Source of the DNA: Pontibacter sp. SGAir0037
GTDB taxonomy: Bacteria > Bacteroidota > Bacteroidia > Cytophagales > Hymenobacteraceae
Length of the DNA: 64,000 bases
Assembly (NCBI RefSeq): GCF_005491705.1
Contig: NZ_CP028092.1
Coordinates: forward strand, 2,418,001 to 2,482,000
Direction: 5' to 3'
The notes beneath the pieces were generated by a model that was given only the letters and a program-made list of their open reading frames with translations, made no database searches and was not told the origin of the DNA. The number at the start of each line of letters is the position of its first letter. The stretch's first letter is position 1. The position numbers were made by a program, and so were the translations under genes. Shown here piece after piece: positions 43,802 through 53,763 of this stretch.

Positions 43802-46303
43802 ATGAATATAAAAAGAGCCCTGTTGAAATTATTTCGCTTGTTGATGTACGGGATGGTGCTCCCTGTACTGCAGTTTTTCAAAACAGAATTTTCTCATTTC
43901 TTTCAAAGCCAGAAACCAAAATTTACTGCAGCTTACTGGAAAGATAAGTGGAGCAGGATAAAGCAGCTAAAGTGGCAGAAAGCTGATCTCATTTTCCTGT
44001 TGAAAGGAGCTTATAAAATTGGGCTGGTGGTTATTCTTCTGCTGGTATGCTTTTACTTTGCCGTATACCTTGGCTTTTTCGGTCATATGCCGTCCCACCG
44101 GGAGCTACGGGCAAAACAGAATAGCGCTGCTTCAGAAGTTTATTCTGCCGATCGTGTGCTGCTTGGAAGATACTACATCCAGGACCGGACTAACGTTAAG
44201 TTCGATGATATAGCGACTTCGGCCGTAAATGCGCTTATTGCTACGGAAGATGTGCGGTTTTACAAACACCAGGGCCTCGATATCCGAAGCATGGGCCGTG
44301 TTCTTGTTAAATCGCTTCTACTCCAGAACGAAAGCTCCGGCGGGGGCAGTACGCTGAGCCAACAACTTGCCAAAAATATGTACCCCCGGAAAGATTACCG
44401 CTTCTGGGATATGCCCATCAATAAACTCCGGGAAATCATTATTGCCCGGCGACTGGAAAGCATTTATACCAAAGAAGAAATTCTGGAGCTTTACCTGAAC
44501 ACAGTGCCTATGGGTGGTAACCTGTATGGCATAGAACGTGCCTCCAGGCGCTTCTTTAACACTACCGCCGACTCGTTAAAAACAGAAGAAGCAGCCGTGT
44601 TGATAGGCATGCTGAAAGCAACCACTACATATAACCCGAGACTCGACCTGGAGCGGTCCAGGCGCAGACGCAATGTTGTGTTGGGCCAGATGGCAAAGTA
44701 TAACTTCTTAGGCCCGGCCGAAGCAGATTCTCTTCAGCAACTACCTTTGAAGCTTCGCTATACCTATGTTACACACAACGATGGCATGGCCCCTTATTTC
44801 AGAGAGCAGCTGCGGCAGGAGCTGGTACAATGGTGTGCATCACAGAAAAAAAAGAACGGAGAGCCCTATAACCTCTACACCGACGGGCTTAAAATATACA
44901 CTACCATTGATGCAGGTATGCAGTTGCATGCTGAGCGGGCAATAACACAGCGGATGGCCGCATTGCAAAAGCAGTTTGATGCACACTGGAAAGGCCGTAG
45001 CCCCTGGGGAAATAATGCTTCTGTTCTTCAGAATGCCATGTTACGCTCCGACAGATATAAAAAGCTGAAAGCCGCCGGAAAATCGGATGAAGAAATACGG
45101 GAGGTATTCCGGAAACCAGTGCCGATGACTGTGTATAGCTGGGGCGGCAGTAAACGGCGAGATATGAGTCCTTACGACTCGCTGGCCTATTACCAGCGCT
45201 TCCTGAACACAGGCTTACTTTCTATGGAGCCTGCCACAGGTTATGTAAGGGCCTGGGTGGGAGGCATAAACCATCATGTGTTTAAGTATGACCACGTCAG
45301 ATCGAAGCGGCAGGTTGGTTCTACCTTTAAACCGTTTGTGTATGCAGCTGCCCTCGAACAGGGCGTGGAACCCTGTGCTTTTTTTCCGAATGAGCGCATA
45401 ACCTATCCTACCAACGACAACTGGTCGCCCCGAAACGCGAATGAGCAATACGGAGGAGAGTATACCATGCGCGGTGCCCTGGCACATTCGGTTAATACAG
45501 TTTCAGCACAGCTTATTATGCAGGCCGGGGTAGATCGTACAGTCAGGCTGGCACAGCGGTTAGGTATACAGAGCGATCTGCCTGAAGTTCCTGCACTGGC
45601 CCTGGGAGTAGCAGATTTATCTCTTTTCGAAATGGTAGGCGCTTATGCCGCTTTTGCAAACGATGGCTATAAAACCACGCCGGTTTACATTGAGCGAATT
45701 ACAGACCGGAATGGAAATGTTATCAGGCAGCACAGGCCGGAGGAGGTAAAAAGCCGGGCTTTATCCAGAGCCAATGCTGCCATAATGCTGCACCTGATGC
45801 GGGGTGTGGTGGAAGAAGGAAGTGCGGCCAAACTACGCTCCGAATTTGGCCTGGCCATGGACATAGCAGGGAAAACCGGCACCACCCAGGATCAAACCGA
45901 TGGCTGGTTTATTGGCATTACCCCTGAGTTGGTAACCGGCGTATGGGTTGGAGGTGAAAGTCGAAGCATTCGCTTCAGAACACTGGCACTGGGGCAGGGC
46001 TCAAACACAGCGCTGCCTATCTGGGGCGACTATATCAGGCGAATAGCCCGCGATCCGGACTATAAAGGCTACTACAACAGTCGCTTTAAACCCTTACCGG
46101 CTGAACTGCAGGGTTACCTGAACTGCGAGTCTTACCGCGCCGCGCCGCCTCCTGAAGCTGAAAAGAATTTCCTGGACCGCATCGTAGATCATGTCACCGA
46201 TAAAGCTGTGCAGACATTTGAAAACTGGAGAGATCGGGCTAAACAAAGACGCGAAGAACGTAAGCGGGCCCGTGAAGACAAGAAGCGGCAGAGACAACGG
46301 TAA
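43802..46303 (+). CDS. Class A penicillin-binding protein (bifunctional transglycosylase/transpeptidase, PBP1A-like)
   Basis: An 833-residue inner-membrane protein that polymerises and cross-links peptidoglycan in the periplasm. After a cytoplasmic N-terminus (about 1-65) and one membrane helix (about 68-92) comes the GT51 domain with the catalytic Glu149 in ATEDVRFYKHQGLD, GGSTLSQQLAKN (about 180-191) and the LYLNTVPMGGNLYGI region. The transpeptidase domain has the SxxK Ser507 in GSTFKPF, SxN at 563-565 (SVN) and KTG at 691-693. The C-terminus (about 780-833) is a highly basic Arg/Lys/Glu coiled tail. The gene is monocistronic, with a 19-base-pair terminator. Confidence 0.95.
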   Translation: MNIKRALLKLFRLLMYGMVLPVLQFFKTEFSHFFQSQKPKFTAAYWKDKWSRIKQLKWQKADLIFLLKGAYKIGLVVILLLVCFYFAVYLGFFGHMPSHRELRAKQNSAASEVYSADRVLLGRYYIQDRTNVKFDDIATSAVNALIATEDVRFYKHQGLDIRSMGRVLVKSLLLQNESSGGGSTLSQQLAKNMYPRKDYRFWDMPINKLREIIIARRLESIYTKEEILELYLNTVPMGGNLYGIERASRRFFNTTADSLKTEEAAVLIGMLKATTTYNPRLDLERSRRRRNVVLGQMAKYNFLGPAEADSLQQLPLKLRYTYVTHNDGMAPYFREQLRQELVQWCASQKKKNGEPYNLYTDGLKIYTTIDAGMQLHAERAITQRMAALQKQFDAHWKGRSPWGNNASVLQNAMLRSDRYKKLKAAGKSDEEIREVFRKPVPMTVYSWGGSKRRDMSPYDSLAYYQRFLNTGLLSMEPATGYVRAWVGGINHHVFKYDHVRSKRQVGSTFKPFVYAAALEQGVEPCAFFPNERITYPTNDNWSPRNANEQYGGEYTMRGALAHSVNTVSAQLIMQAGVDRTVRLAQRLGIQSDLPEVPALALGVADLSLFEMVGAYAAFANDGYKTTPVYIERITDRNGNVIRQHRPEEVKSRALSRANAAIMLHLMRGVVEEGSAAKLRSEFGLAMDIAGKTGTTQDQTDGWFIGITPELVTGVWVGGESRSIRFRTLALGQGSNTALPIWGDYIRRIARDPDYKGYYNSRFKPLPAELQGYLNCESYRAAPPPEAEKNFLDRIVDHVTDKAVQTFENWRDRAKQRREERKRAREDKKRQRQR

Positions 46304-46331
46304 TTTAAGCCCATACCGGACACCCATAAAG

Positions 46332-46382
46332 TCTGGCCTGTATTTTAAGCCGCAGCTTAGCCTGCTTAAAATACAGGCCAGA
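46332..46382. terminator. Terminator after the penicillin-binding protein gene
   Basis: A perfect 19-base stem, arms 46332-46350 and 46364-46382, with a 13-base loop, 28 bases after the stop codon and followed by CTTTTCC. Confidence 0.8.
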
Positions 46383-46466
46383 TCTTTTCCATTGCGTATT
46401 TCTGCCTAAATTGCAGGCTAAAGCGGTTGTTTGCAACCCGCATCTCTGTTAATTAAATAAGCACCC

Positions 46467-47294
46467 ATGAAGTTACTTGGTATTTGCACCGATATAGACG
46501 GAACCTTGCTCGACAGCAGAAGACAGCTCTCTTCCAGAACTATTGCTGCCATTAAAAATTTAGGCAAAACCATACCTGTTATTCTGGCTTCGTCGCGCAT
46601 GCCAAGTGCCATGCTGCATCTACAGGAAGAACTGGATATCCTGCATCATCCCATGATCTGTTATAACGGTGGTTATGTCATCCACTACGAAAGTAGCTCT
46701 CCCACACCTGTCGTACTCGAAACAGTTAAGATCCCTTTTTCCATCTGTTCTAAAATCATAGGCATGGCAAATGAAACCAGCTTACACATCAGCCTTTTCT
46801 CAGAAGATAATTGGTACGCCCCCAAAGTAGATAACTGGACGGAAAGAGAAGAACGCATTACCAAGGCTTCTGCGATTATTATGAGAAATGAGGAGGTGTT
46901 GAACATGTGGCGTGAAACTGAAAATGGAGCTCATAAAATAATGTGCATGGGCGACGAGCAGGAAATAGAGCAGATGGGGAACGAGCTGGAAGAAAAGTTT
47001 GGTGAACAGATTCACATCTACCGGTCTAAATCAACCTACTTGGAACTGGCCCCACGAAGTATCTCCAAAGCCAGTGGCTTGGAGCGTTTGCTACAGGAAA
47101 GGTTCAGCCACATTACGATGGCCGACATGGCTGCTTTCGGCGATAACTATAACGATATCGAGATGCTGAAAGCAGTAGGAATGGGCATAGCAGTGGGCAG
47201 CGCCCGCGATGAGGTTAAAGCAGCAGCAAAGGAGATTACAGCAAACAGTAAAGAAGACGGTGTAGCCATCGCAATAGAAAAATACTTTAAGTAA
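46467..47294 (+). CDS. Cof-type HAD-IIB family hydrolase
   Basis: A 275-residue cytoplasmic phosphatase of the haloacid-dehalogenase superfamily, class IIB. Motif I is DIDGTLLDS with the nucleophile Asp9 and the acid/base Asp11; motif II is the Ser in LASSRMPS (about 41-48); motif III includes a Lys in the ISKASGLERLL segment; motif IV is GDNYNDIEML (about 232-241). A large alpha/beta cap is inserted between motifs II and III. Cof-type enzymes take sugar phosphates, FMN or pyridoxal phosphate; which applies here is unknown. It is a single gene between two unrelated ones. Confidence 0.93.
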   Translation: MKLLGICTDIDGTLLDSRRQLSSRTIAAIKNLGKTIPVILASSRMPSAMLHLQEELDILHHPMICYNGGYVIHYESSSPTPVVLETVKIPFSICSKIIGMANETSLHISLFSEDNWYAPKVDNWTEREERITKASAIIMRNEEVLNMWRETENGAHKIMCMGDEQEIEQMGNELEEKFGEQIHIYRSKSTYLELAPRSISKASGLERLLQERFSHITMADMAAFGDNYNDIEMLKAVGMGIAVGSARDEVKAAAKEITANSKEDGVAIAIEKYFK

Positions 47295-47435
47295 GCCTGC
47301 CATACCTTCCGTTACAGGAAAAGAGTAAATAGCGCAATTTTCAGCTTCTTTTTGCTCAAAACAGTAAAATAGGGAAATTTAAATTCAGCTGCCGGTTTCC
47401 GGTTTTAGCTATTAACCTATATTTCCTGTTTTACA

Positions 47436-48137
47436 ATGAAAAAAGTTTACTTACTCTTTTTCTTTTCCTTTATCTGTTTCTCTGCAGTAAGTCAGAAGAA
47501 TATTTTTACCATTCCCGATCCGGAACCTGTAGAACGAGGCAAGCTGTACCTGCAACCTGGTTTTCAGATTACCGGTGATAATATACAGCTGAGCAACATT
47601 CTCACCTACGGCTTAGGCAAAAGATTTCAGGCAGGAATAAACCTGAACGACCTCACTATAAATTACACTTCCCGCCATAACGTACTTCCTTATGACTCGG
47701 TAGCGCCTGCCGAAAACCCTGATGTGTTACTGAACTTTCAGAAAAGCGTTGAAATTAGTAAAACTTTTGAGCTGGGCATTGGCACCTGGTCGGGCACCAA
47801 CATTGCCAGTAAAGTAAATTTGTCTTCTTTTAATTACCTTAATCTTTCGGCTGCTTTGCCGAGTGAAAGTAAGCTGATCCTGGGTGGCTACTATGGCAAC
47901 AGCACCTTTTTGGGAGAAGGTAACAATATAGGCCTTATGGCTGGATTTGACGTACCCCTTGTTGAAGATAAATTTAAGCTTATTGGCGACTATACCTCTG
48001 GCACCAACGAAAGAAGTGTGTTCAACCTGGGAGTAGAGTTTCAGCTTCCGGGTAACTGGCAACTATCTGTCGGAGCCATTCTCCCGTCGCCAGGCAGCGA
48101 CAATGCACATGGTATCACTATTCAGATAAATAACTAA
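47436..48137 (+). CDS. Exported protein of unknown function, probable small outer-membrane barrel
   Basis: A 233-residue product with a signal peptide (about 1-19, FSAVSQK). The mature chain alternates polar and hydrophobic residues, with repeated strand pairs such as LYLQPGFQITGDN, FQAGINLNDLTINY, LILGGYYGNSTFLG and FNLGVEFQLPGNWQLSVGAIL, as in an 8-12 stranded barrel. It lacks a terminal aromatic and ends in ITIQINN. No known motif. It has its own leader and a small hairpin (48188-48215) after it. Function unknown. Confidence 0.7.
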   Translation: MKKVYLLFFFSFICFSAVSQKNIFTIPDPEPVERGKLYLQPGFQITGDNIQLSNILTYGLGKRFQAGINLNDLTINYTSRHNVLPYDSVAPAENPDVLLNFQKSVEISKTFELGIGTWSGTNIASKVNLSSFNYLNLSAALPSESKLILGGYYGNSTFLGEGNNIGLMAGFDVPLVEDKFKLIGDYTSGTNERSVFNLGVEFQLPGNWQLSVGAILPSPGSDNAHGITIQINN

Positions 48138-48187
48138 ACAACCAGCTGGCATGTTCGGCGTCTGCTTCAGAACCTGTGTATCCTTTA

Positions 48188-48215
48188 TTTGTTGCAATGC
48201 CAGCAATGCAACAAA
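48188..48215. terminator. Hairpin between the small barrel gene and the PQQ dehydrogenase gene
   Basis: A nine-base stem, arms 48188-48196 and 48207-48215, with a 10-base loop in the 91-base gap between convergent genes. The A/T-rich outer ends give weak U-tails on both strands. Confidence 0.55.
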
Positions 48216-48228
48216 ATTAAACATGCAC

Positions 48229-50481
48229 TCACTTCTCCGGCAAAGCAAAAGCCACATACTGATCACCGGACTTGCTGCCGATCTTGCCGCCCCCGCAAGC
48301 AATTACGACAAACTGCTTCCCGTTAACAGTGTAGGTCGCTGGCGTGGCATAGCCTGGTGCCGGTAGTTGCGCCTCCCAAAGCACCTTGCCCGTTAGCTTA
48401 TCGAACGCCCTGATTTTAGCATCTTTTGTAGCTCCTATAAAAATCACTCCTCCCTTGGTTACAAGCGGGCCGCCGTAGTTCTCTGTGCCTGTCGGTGCTA
48501 TCCCTCTTCTGGTTAACTCTTCATACTCCCCCAGGGGTACTTTCCAGAGCAGCTTACCGGAGTTAAGATCAACGGCATTTAAGGTACCCCAAGGTGGCTT
48601 TATACCCGGATAGCCGTCTTTGTCTACAAAGCGGTTGTACCCTGTCATGGTATAATGCACCTCGTCCTGCACGCTCCTTACCCCTGCCTGCGCTGCAGAA
48701 GGTTCTTTTGCATTACTGGCTTCAGCACCACCCGGTTTTGAGGAAGCCACTACCTGTGCAGAAACATCTGTTTCGTCAAGGTGCAGCAGAAATACCTGCA
48801 AAGCCTGTTTTTCATTAGCGGGGATGTGCCTAAACGAGGGCATCATGTTTTTTCCATTATCCAGCACACGCATTAAATCCTGCTTTTTGTACTTCTTGTG
48901 CAGATCTACCAAAGAAGGATAAGAGGGGCTATTCCCTTTGAGTTCCGGTCCATGGCAGGTCATACAGTATTTATCATAAGTCGCTCTTCCTAAACCTGCC
49001 AGAGAGGCATCTTTAAGCGCATGCTTCGGAACATCTACCATTGTGAGTGCCCAGGGCATTTCGGAGCTGTTGACATACATGATACCGGATTCCACGTCTA
49101 CCGCGGCCCCTCCCCACTCACCTCCTCCATCAAAACCCGGAAAAATCCAGCTGCCGGCTTTGCTGGGTGGAGCAAACATGGTACGGTGCTTTACTTTTTT
49201 GTACTGCTCCAACATGTAGGCATGCGTTTCAGGAGAAAGATCTGTCACATCCTCTTCTTCAAATCTCTGTCTTGCAAAAGGTTCCGGCAAAGTAGGTATT
49301 GGTTGTGTAGGCCAGGCTTCTTCTCCTGCCAGTTCAGAGGCCGGTACCGGCACCTCGTTAACCGGGAAGAGGGACTGCCCTGTTTCCCGGTCCAGTAAAA
49401 AAATATAGCCGTGTTTGGTGATCTGGGCTACTGCATCAACAGTTTTACCACGATGTTTTACCTGCACCAGGTTCGGGTTAGCTGCCAGGTCGCGATCCCA
49501 CAGATCGTGGTGCACCACCTGGTAATGCCACTTATAACGACCTGTGGCAGCATCTAAAGCAATCAGGCTATTGGCAAACAGGTTCTGCCCCTTCCGCACG
49601 CCCCCATAAAAATCAGGAGAAGCAGAGCCGGTCGGAATATAAACAGTTCCCGTCTTTTCATCTAAAGACATACCTGCCCAACTATTCGCTCCGCCAATCC
49701 TTTTCCAGCTTTCAGGGTTCTCCCAGGTATCGTAGCCCAATTCTCCCGGGTGTGGAATGGTATGGAATATCCACTTTCTTTCTCCGGTACGCACGTCAAA
49801 AGCCCGGACATGCCCCGGCAGCGCATCAGGTCCCTCCGAAAGCCGCATGCCGATAATCAGCAGATCCTTGTAAATGATGCCTGGTGAAGTACCGGCAGCA
49901 TAGGCAGTGGAGGCATCCCATTCCAGGTCCAGGTTTTCCCTTAGATCAAGGGAGCCGCTCCTGCCAAAGCTTTCTACCGGAGTACCGGTTGCAGCATCTA
50001 TGGCATATAGCTTCGCTCCTACAGTATAAAGTATGCGTCCGTTTTCTTCCCTTTCATCCTGCCAGTAAACAACACCTCTGCTAACATTAAAAATTCCGCT
50101 ATTCAGGTTAGAACCTGTCTGCTTCTGAAACGGATCAAACACCCATTTTTCTTCACCGGTGCCAGCATCTAAGGCCAGTAATTTAAGTTGTGGCGAAGTG
50201 GCATACATGGTTCCTTTAATAATTATCGGGTTGCACTGCATCTGAGAACGGTTCTCAGGATCTTTATCGTTGGAACTATACGACCATGCCACCTCCAACT
50301 GTGCCACATTCCGGGTACTGATCTGATCGTTGGAAGAGTATCTGTTTCCGTCTTTAGCACCGGCATAGGCAGTCCAGTCGTTATAACTGCGTACATCCAA
50401 CGGCTCTTTTGTTGCATTTCTACCACATGCCAACAGCATAGCAGCCAAGGGAAATACTGTACAGATAAGCTTGAGTCGCAT
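48229..50481 (-). CDS. PQQ-dependent dehydrogenase with inserted cytochrome c domain
   Basis: A 750-residue lipoprotein (lipobox Cys19, LLACGRN) that should oxidise a sugar or alcohol outside the cytoplasm. The eight-bladed propeller starts at about residue 30 (NDWTAYAGAKDGNRYSS) with tryptophan-docking repeats such as ALDAGTGEEKWVF, AFDVRTGERKWIF and ALDAATGRYKWHY. At 506-510 there is a haem motif CMTCH, within a c-type domain of about 490-575, after which the propeller resumes (about 625-750: AVDLNSGKLLWKVPLG, AFDKLTGKVLWE). So the cytochrome is inserted in the propeller, giving a built-in electron exit. Related Bacteroidota enzymes are annotated as quinoprotein glucose-type dehydrogenases. 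No PQQ-synthesis gene is in view. Divergent from the FAD/Fe-S gene. Confidence 0.93.
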   Translation of the reverse strand: MRLKLICTVFPLAAMLLACGRNATKEPLDVRSYNDWTAYAGAKDGNRYSSNDQISTRNVAQLEVAWSYSSNDKDPENRSQMQCNPIIIKGTMYATSPQLKLLALDAGTGEEKWVFDPFQKQTGSNLNSGIFNVSRGVVYWQDEREENGRILYTVGAKLYAIDAATGTPVESFGRSGSLDLRENLDLEWDASTAYAAGTSPGIIYKDLLIIGMRLSEGPDALPGHVRAFDVRTGERKWIFHTIPHPGELGYDTWENPESWKRIGGANSWAGMSLDEKTGTVYIPTGSASPDFYGGVRKGQNLFANSLIALDAATGRYKWHYQVVHHDLWDRDLAANPNLVQVKHRGKTVDAVAQITKHGYIFLLDRETGQSLFPVNEVPVPASELAGEEAWPTQPIPTLPEPFARQRFEEEDVTDLSPETHAYMLEQYKKVKHRTMFAPPSKAGSWIFPGFDGGGEWGGAAVDVESGIMYVNSSEMPWALTMVDVPKHALKDASLAGLGRATYDKYCMTCHGPELKGNSPSYPSLVDLHKKYKKQDLMRVLDNGKNMMPSFRHIPANEKQALQVFLLHLDETDVSAQVVASSKPGGAEASNAKEPSAAQAGVRSVQDEVHYTMTGYNRFVDKDGYPGIKPPWGTLNAVDLNSGKLLWKVPLGEYEELTRRGIAPTGTENYGGPLVTKGGVIFIGATKDAKIRAFDKLTGKVLWEAQLPAPGYATPATYTVNGKQFVVIACGGGKIGSKSGDQYVAFALPEK

Positions 50482-50639
50482 AAGCAGGATCAGTTTTGTG
50501 TAACACGCTATTAAAGATATAAAAAGGCAGGTATAAATATTCTTTTATTTGGAAGCCGTTCATTTATAAATTCAGTTTATTTCACCACCTTCTTTGACAT
50601 TACAGGCACACATCCTAACTTCGGGTTAAGAATTTGTTA

Positions 50640-50663
50640 ATCATCAGAATTCATTTTGATGAT
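50640..50663. promoter_or_regulatory. Palindrome in the divergent promoter region, possible operator
   Basis: ATCATCA at 50640-50646 and TGATGAT at 50657-50663 form a perfect seven-base inverted repeat with a 10-base spacer. It lies about 90 bases before the likely start of the FAD/Fe-S gene and 160 bases before the PQQ gene. The symmetry and spacing fit a dimeric repressor site; no regulator gene is near. Confidence 0.45.
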
Positions 50664-50754
50664 CGTATAAATTAATTTTTAGCATTGCCTTTTTGACCGC
50701 CGGGTGGAATCGGTATCATACCGATTACCCACTCCTGTAGCCGGAACAATTTAT

Positions 50755-53694
50755 ATGGATCAGGAAAAACTGCATCAACTATCCAGGGAACTGGAAGGAG
50801 AATTACACTACGACAGCACTATGCGTACCCTGTATGCAACAGATGCTTCGGCTTACCGGGAAATGCCACTGGCTGTTGCCTTTCCGAAAAACATTGCAGA
50901 TATAAAGAAACTTATTGCGTTTGCCCGCCAAGAAAAAACGTCGCTTATCCCTCGTACCGCAGGCACTTCGCTTGCCGGGCAGGTTGTCGGAAGCGGCATT
51001 GTGGTGGACGTGTCACGCACCTTTAACCAGATATTAGAACTGAATGCTGAAGAGCAGTGGGTGCGTGTACAGCCTGGCGTTATCAGAGATGAACTGAACT
51101 ATTTCCTGAAGCCTCACGGACTCTATTTTGGTCCTGAAACTTCTACCGCCAACCGTGCCATGATTGGCGGTATGGTAGGCAATAATTCCTGCGGCTCCAA
51201 CTCGGTGGTTTACGGCAGCACCCGCGAACATTTGATTTCGGTGAAAGCCCTGTTAAGCGATGGCACCGAAACAGAGTTCGGCCCATTAACTACAGAGCAA
51301 TTCGAGGAGAAATGCCAGGGTGTAAACACCTCCGGGCCATTGGAAACCAGGCTATACCAGGCTACCAAAGCCATGCTTTCGCATGCCCCCACCAAGGCCG
51401 GTATCCGAGCCGAATTTCCGAAGCCCAGCATACAGCGCCGAAACACAGGCTATGCGATAGATATGCTGCTTGAGTCGGAGCCTTTTACCCCGGATACAGA
51501 ACCTTTTAACTTCTGCAAATTATTAGCAGGCTCCGAAGGTACGCTTGCATTCCTGACAGAGATAAAGCTGCATGTAAACCCGCTCCCGCCAAAAGAAATC
51601 GGTCTTGTTTGCATCCATTGTCATACAGTGGATGAGTCGCTCAGGGCAAACCTGGTAGCACTGAACTATAGCCCCAGCGCCAGCGAACTGATGGACCACT
51701 ATGTGCTGGAATGCACCAAAACCAATATAGAGCAGAGCCAGAACAGGTTCTTTGTGCAGGGCGACCCTGGTGCTATCCTGGTAGTAGAGCTCGCCGCTGA
51801 GACCAGAGAAGCCATTGAGCAGCGAGCCTGGCAACTGATCAACGAATTGCAGGCCGCCGGACTGGGTTACCACTACCCACTGGTGTTTGGCCCCGATACA
51901 AAAAAGGTATGGAACCTGCGCAAAGCCGGCTTAGGGTTGCTTTCCAACATTCCGGGAGATGCCAAGCCTGTTGCTGTAATTGAAGACACGGCAGTAGACG
52001 TGCAGGACCTGCCTGATTTCATCCGGGAGTTTAACCTGACCCTGGAAAAGCATAACCTCTATTGTGTACATTATGCCCATGCCGGCTCCGGTGAGTTACA
52101 CCTGCGCCCGATCATCAACCTGAAAACAGAAGAAGGAAACAGGTTATTCAGAACCATTGCCGAAGAAATTGCCAGCCTGGTAAAGAAATACAGAGGTTCT
52201 CTCAGTGGCGAGCACGGCGATGGCCGTTTAAGAGGCGAGTTTATACCCTTTATGATTGGCGAGGAGAACTACAAGCTGCTGGAAGAAGTGAAGCGGGTTT
52301 GGGACCCCGGCAACATTTTTAACCCGGGTAAGATTGTAGATACGCCTTCTATGAACACGTTCCTGCGCTACGAACCGGGGCAGGAAACACCCGCATTTGA
52401 CACTGTTTTCCGATTCAAAAATGAAGATGGCATTCTGCGGGCCGCTGAACTCTGCAACGGCTCCGGCGACTGCCGCAAAACACATTTAACGGGAGGTACC
52501 ATGTGCCCGAGCTATATGGTAACCCGAAACGAAAAAGACACAACCCGTGGCCGAGCCAATACGCTGCGCGAGTTCCTGACCCGCTCGCCAAAGCAAAACA
52601 GATTTGATCACGAAGAGATAAAAGAGACGATGGATTTGTGCCTGTCCTGCAAAGGCTGCAAATCCGAATGTCCGTCTAATGTAGATGTGGCCAAACTGAA
52701 AGCGGAGTTTCTGCAGCATTACTACGATGCGAACGGCATTCCATTCCGCACCCGCATGATCAGTAACTTTAACAAAGCCAACAACCTGGCCGCTATTGCC
52801 CCCGGCATCTATAACTTCATGTTTAAAAATGAAAGTACGGCTGCCATTGCCAAAAAAATGATGGGCTTTGCGCCGCAGCGTTCTTTACCTCTGTTGCACC
52901 AAACCACCCTTCGCAGCTGGTTTAAAAAGCACCAGCGCCGGAACAAAAGGGCTGGTAGCGGCAAAAAGAAAGTATACCTGTTCTGCGACGAGTTCACTAA
53001 TTTTAACGACACACCTGTTGGTATAAAAGCCGTGCTGCTGCTTGAGAAGCTTGGTTACCAGGTAGAGATACCAAAGCACGAAGAAAGTGGCCGCACCTAT
53101 ATGTCGAAAGGCCTGTTGCGCGAAGCTAAAAAACTGGCCCAGAAGAACGTTGCGCTGTTAAAAGACATCATTACAAACGAAACACCTCTGATCGGGATAG
53201 AGCCTTCCTGCATTCTGTCCTTCCGGGATGAGTACCTGGACCTGGTAGAGAAAGACCAGGAAGAGGACGCTAAAAAGCTTTCGATCAACTGCCTGCTCTT
53301 CGATGAATTTATTGCGCGTGAAATTATCAATGGCCACATCGACCAAAGCCTATTCAAAGAGGAGCAGCGCCTGATTAAACTACATGGGCATTGCCACCAG
53401 AAAGCACTTTCGTCGGTTCTGTACACGCAACAGATGCTCACACTGCCTGTCAACTATAAAGTGGAGGTAATTCCTTCGGGATGCTGTGGCATGGCAGGCT
53501 CTTTCGGCTACGAAGCAGAACATTATGATGTGTCTATGCAGGTTGGGGAGCTGGTTTTATTTCCGGCAGTACGTCAGCAACCGGAAGAGGTGATTATTGC
53601 CGCCCCTGGCACCAGCTGCCGCCATCAGATTCATGATGGCACCAGCAGAACGGCCCTTCACCCGGTGGAGGTGTTATATGAAGCGCTAAAGTAA
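50755..53694 (+). CDS. FAD-linked oxidase with Fe-S domain (D-lactate dehydrogenase-like, GlcD-GlcF fusion)
   Basis: A protein of 979 residues from the ATG at 50755; a GTG at 50704 would add 17 residues that look less natural, so I take the ATG. The N-terminal half holds the FAD-binding type 4 domain (IPRTAGTSLAGQVVG, GPETSTANRAMIGGMVGNNSCGS in part) and the FAD-oxidase C-terminal domain with GEHGDGRLRGEF. The C-terminal half has a ferredoxin-like cluster site CLSCKGCKSECPSNVD and the CCG domain with HGHCHQKAL and PSGCCGMAGSFGYE. This is the standard Bacteroidota fusion that oxidises D-lactate or a similar 2-hydroxy acid and reduces a membrane quinone or cytochrome. The exact acid is not known. 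Confidence 0.92.
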   Translation: MDQEKLHQLSRELEGELHYDSTMRTLYATDASAYREMPLAVAFPKNIADIKKLIAFARQEKTSLIPRTAGTSLAGQVVGSGIVVDVSRTFNQILELNAEEQWVRVQPGVIRDELNYFLKPHGLYFGPETSTANRAMIGGMVGNNSCGSNSVVYGSTREHLISVKALLSDGTETEFGPLTTEQFEEKCQGVNTSGPLETRLYQATKAMLSHAPTKAGIRAEFPKPSIQRRNTGYAIDMLLESEPFTPDTEPFNFCKLLAGSEGTLAFLTEIKLHVNPLPPKEIGLVCIHCHTVDESLRANLVALNYSPSASELMDHYVLECTKTNIEQSQNRFFVQGDPGAILVVELAAETREAIEQRAWQLINELQAAGLGYHYPLVFGPDTKKVWNLRKAGLGLLSNIPGDAKPVAVIEDTAVDVQDLPDFIREFNLTLEKHNLYCVHYAHAGSGELHLRPIINLKTEEGNRLFRTIAEEIASLVKKYRGSLSGEHGDGRLRGEFIPFMIGEENYKLLEEVKRVWDPGNIFNPGKIVDTPSMNTFLRYEPGQETPAFDTVFRFKNEDGILRAAELCNGSGDCRKTHLTGGTMCPSYMVTRNEKDTTRGRANTLREFLTRSPKQNRFDHEEIKETMDLCLSCKGCKSECPSNVDVAKLKAEFLQHYYDANGIPFRTRMISNFNKANNLAAIAPGIYNFMFKNESTAAIAKKMMGFAPQRSLPLLHQTTLRSWFKKHQRRNKRAGSGKKKVYLFCDEFTNFNDTPVGIKAVLLLEKLGYQVEIPKHEESGRTYMSKGLLREAKKLAQKNVALLKDIITNETPLIGIEPSCILSFRDEYLDLVEKDQEEDAKKLSINCLLFDEFIAREIINGHIDQSLFKEEQRLIKLHGHCHQKALSSVLYTQQMLTLPVNYKVEVIPSGCCGMAGSFGYEAEHYDVSMQVGELVLFPAVRQQPEEVIIAAPGTSCRHQIHDGTSRTALHPVEVLYEALK

Positions 53695-53763
53695 TTTTTT
53701 AAGGAGCAAATGGCGCTGCGGGCTTACGCTTAAAGGTCTTTTTTCCGGCTAATTAACAAAAAA

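Noticed and set aside
50704-50754. GTG start adding 17 residues to the FAD/Fe-S dehydrogenase
   Set aside because: The extra residues are unlike the family N-terminus, and the ATG at 50755 gives a standard start; kept only as an alternative.
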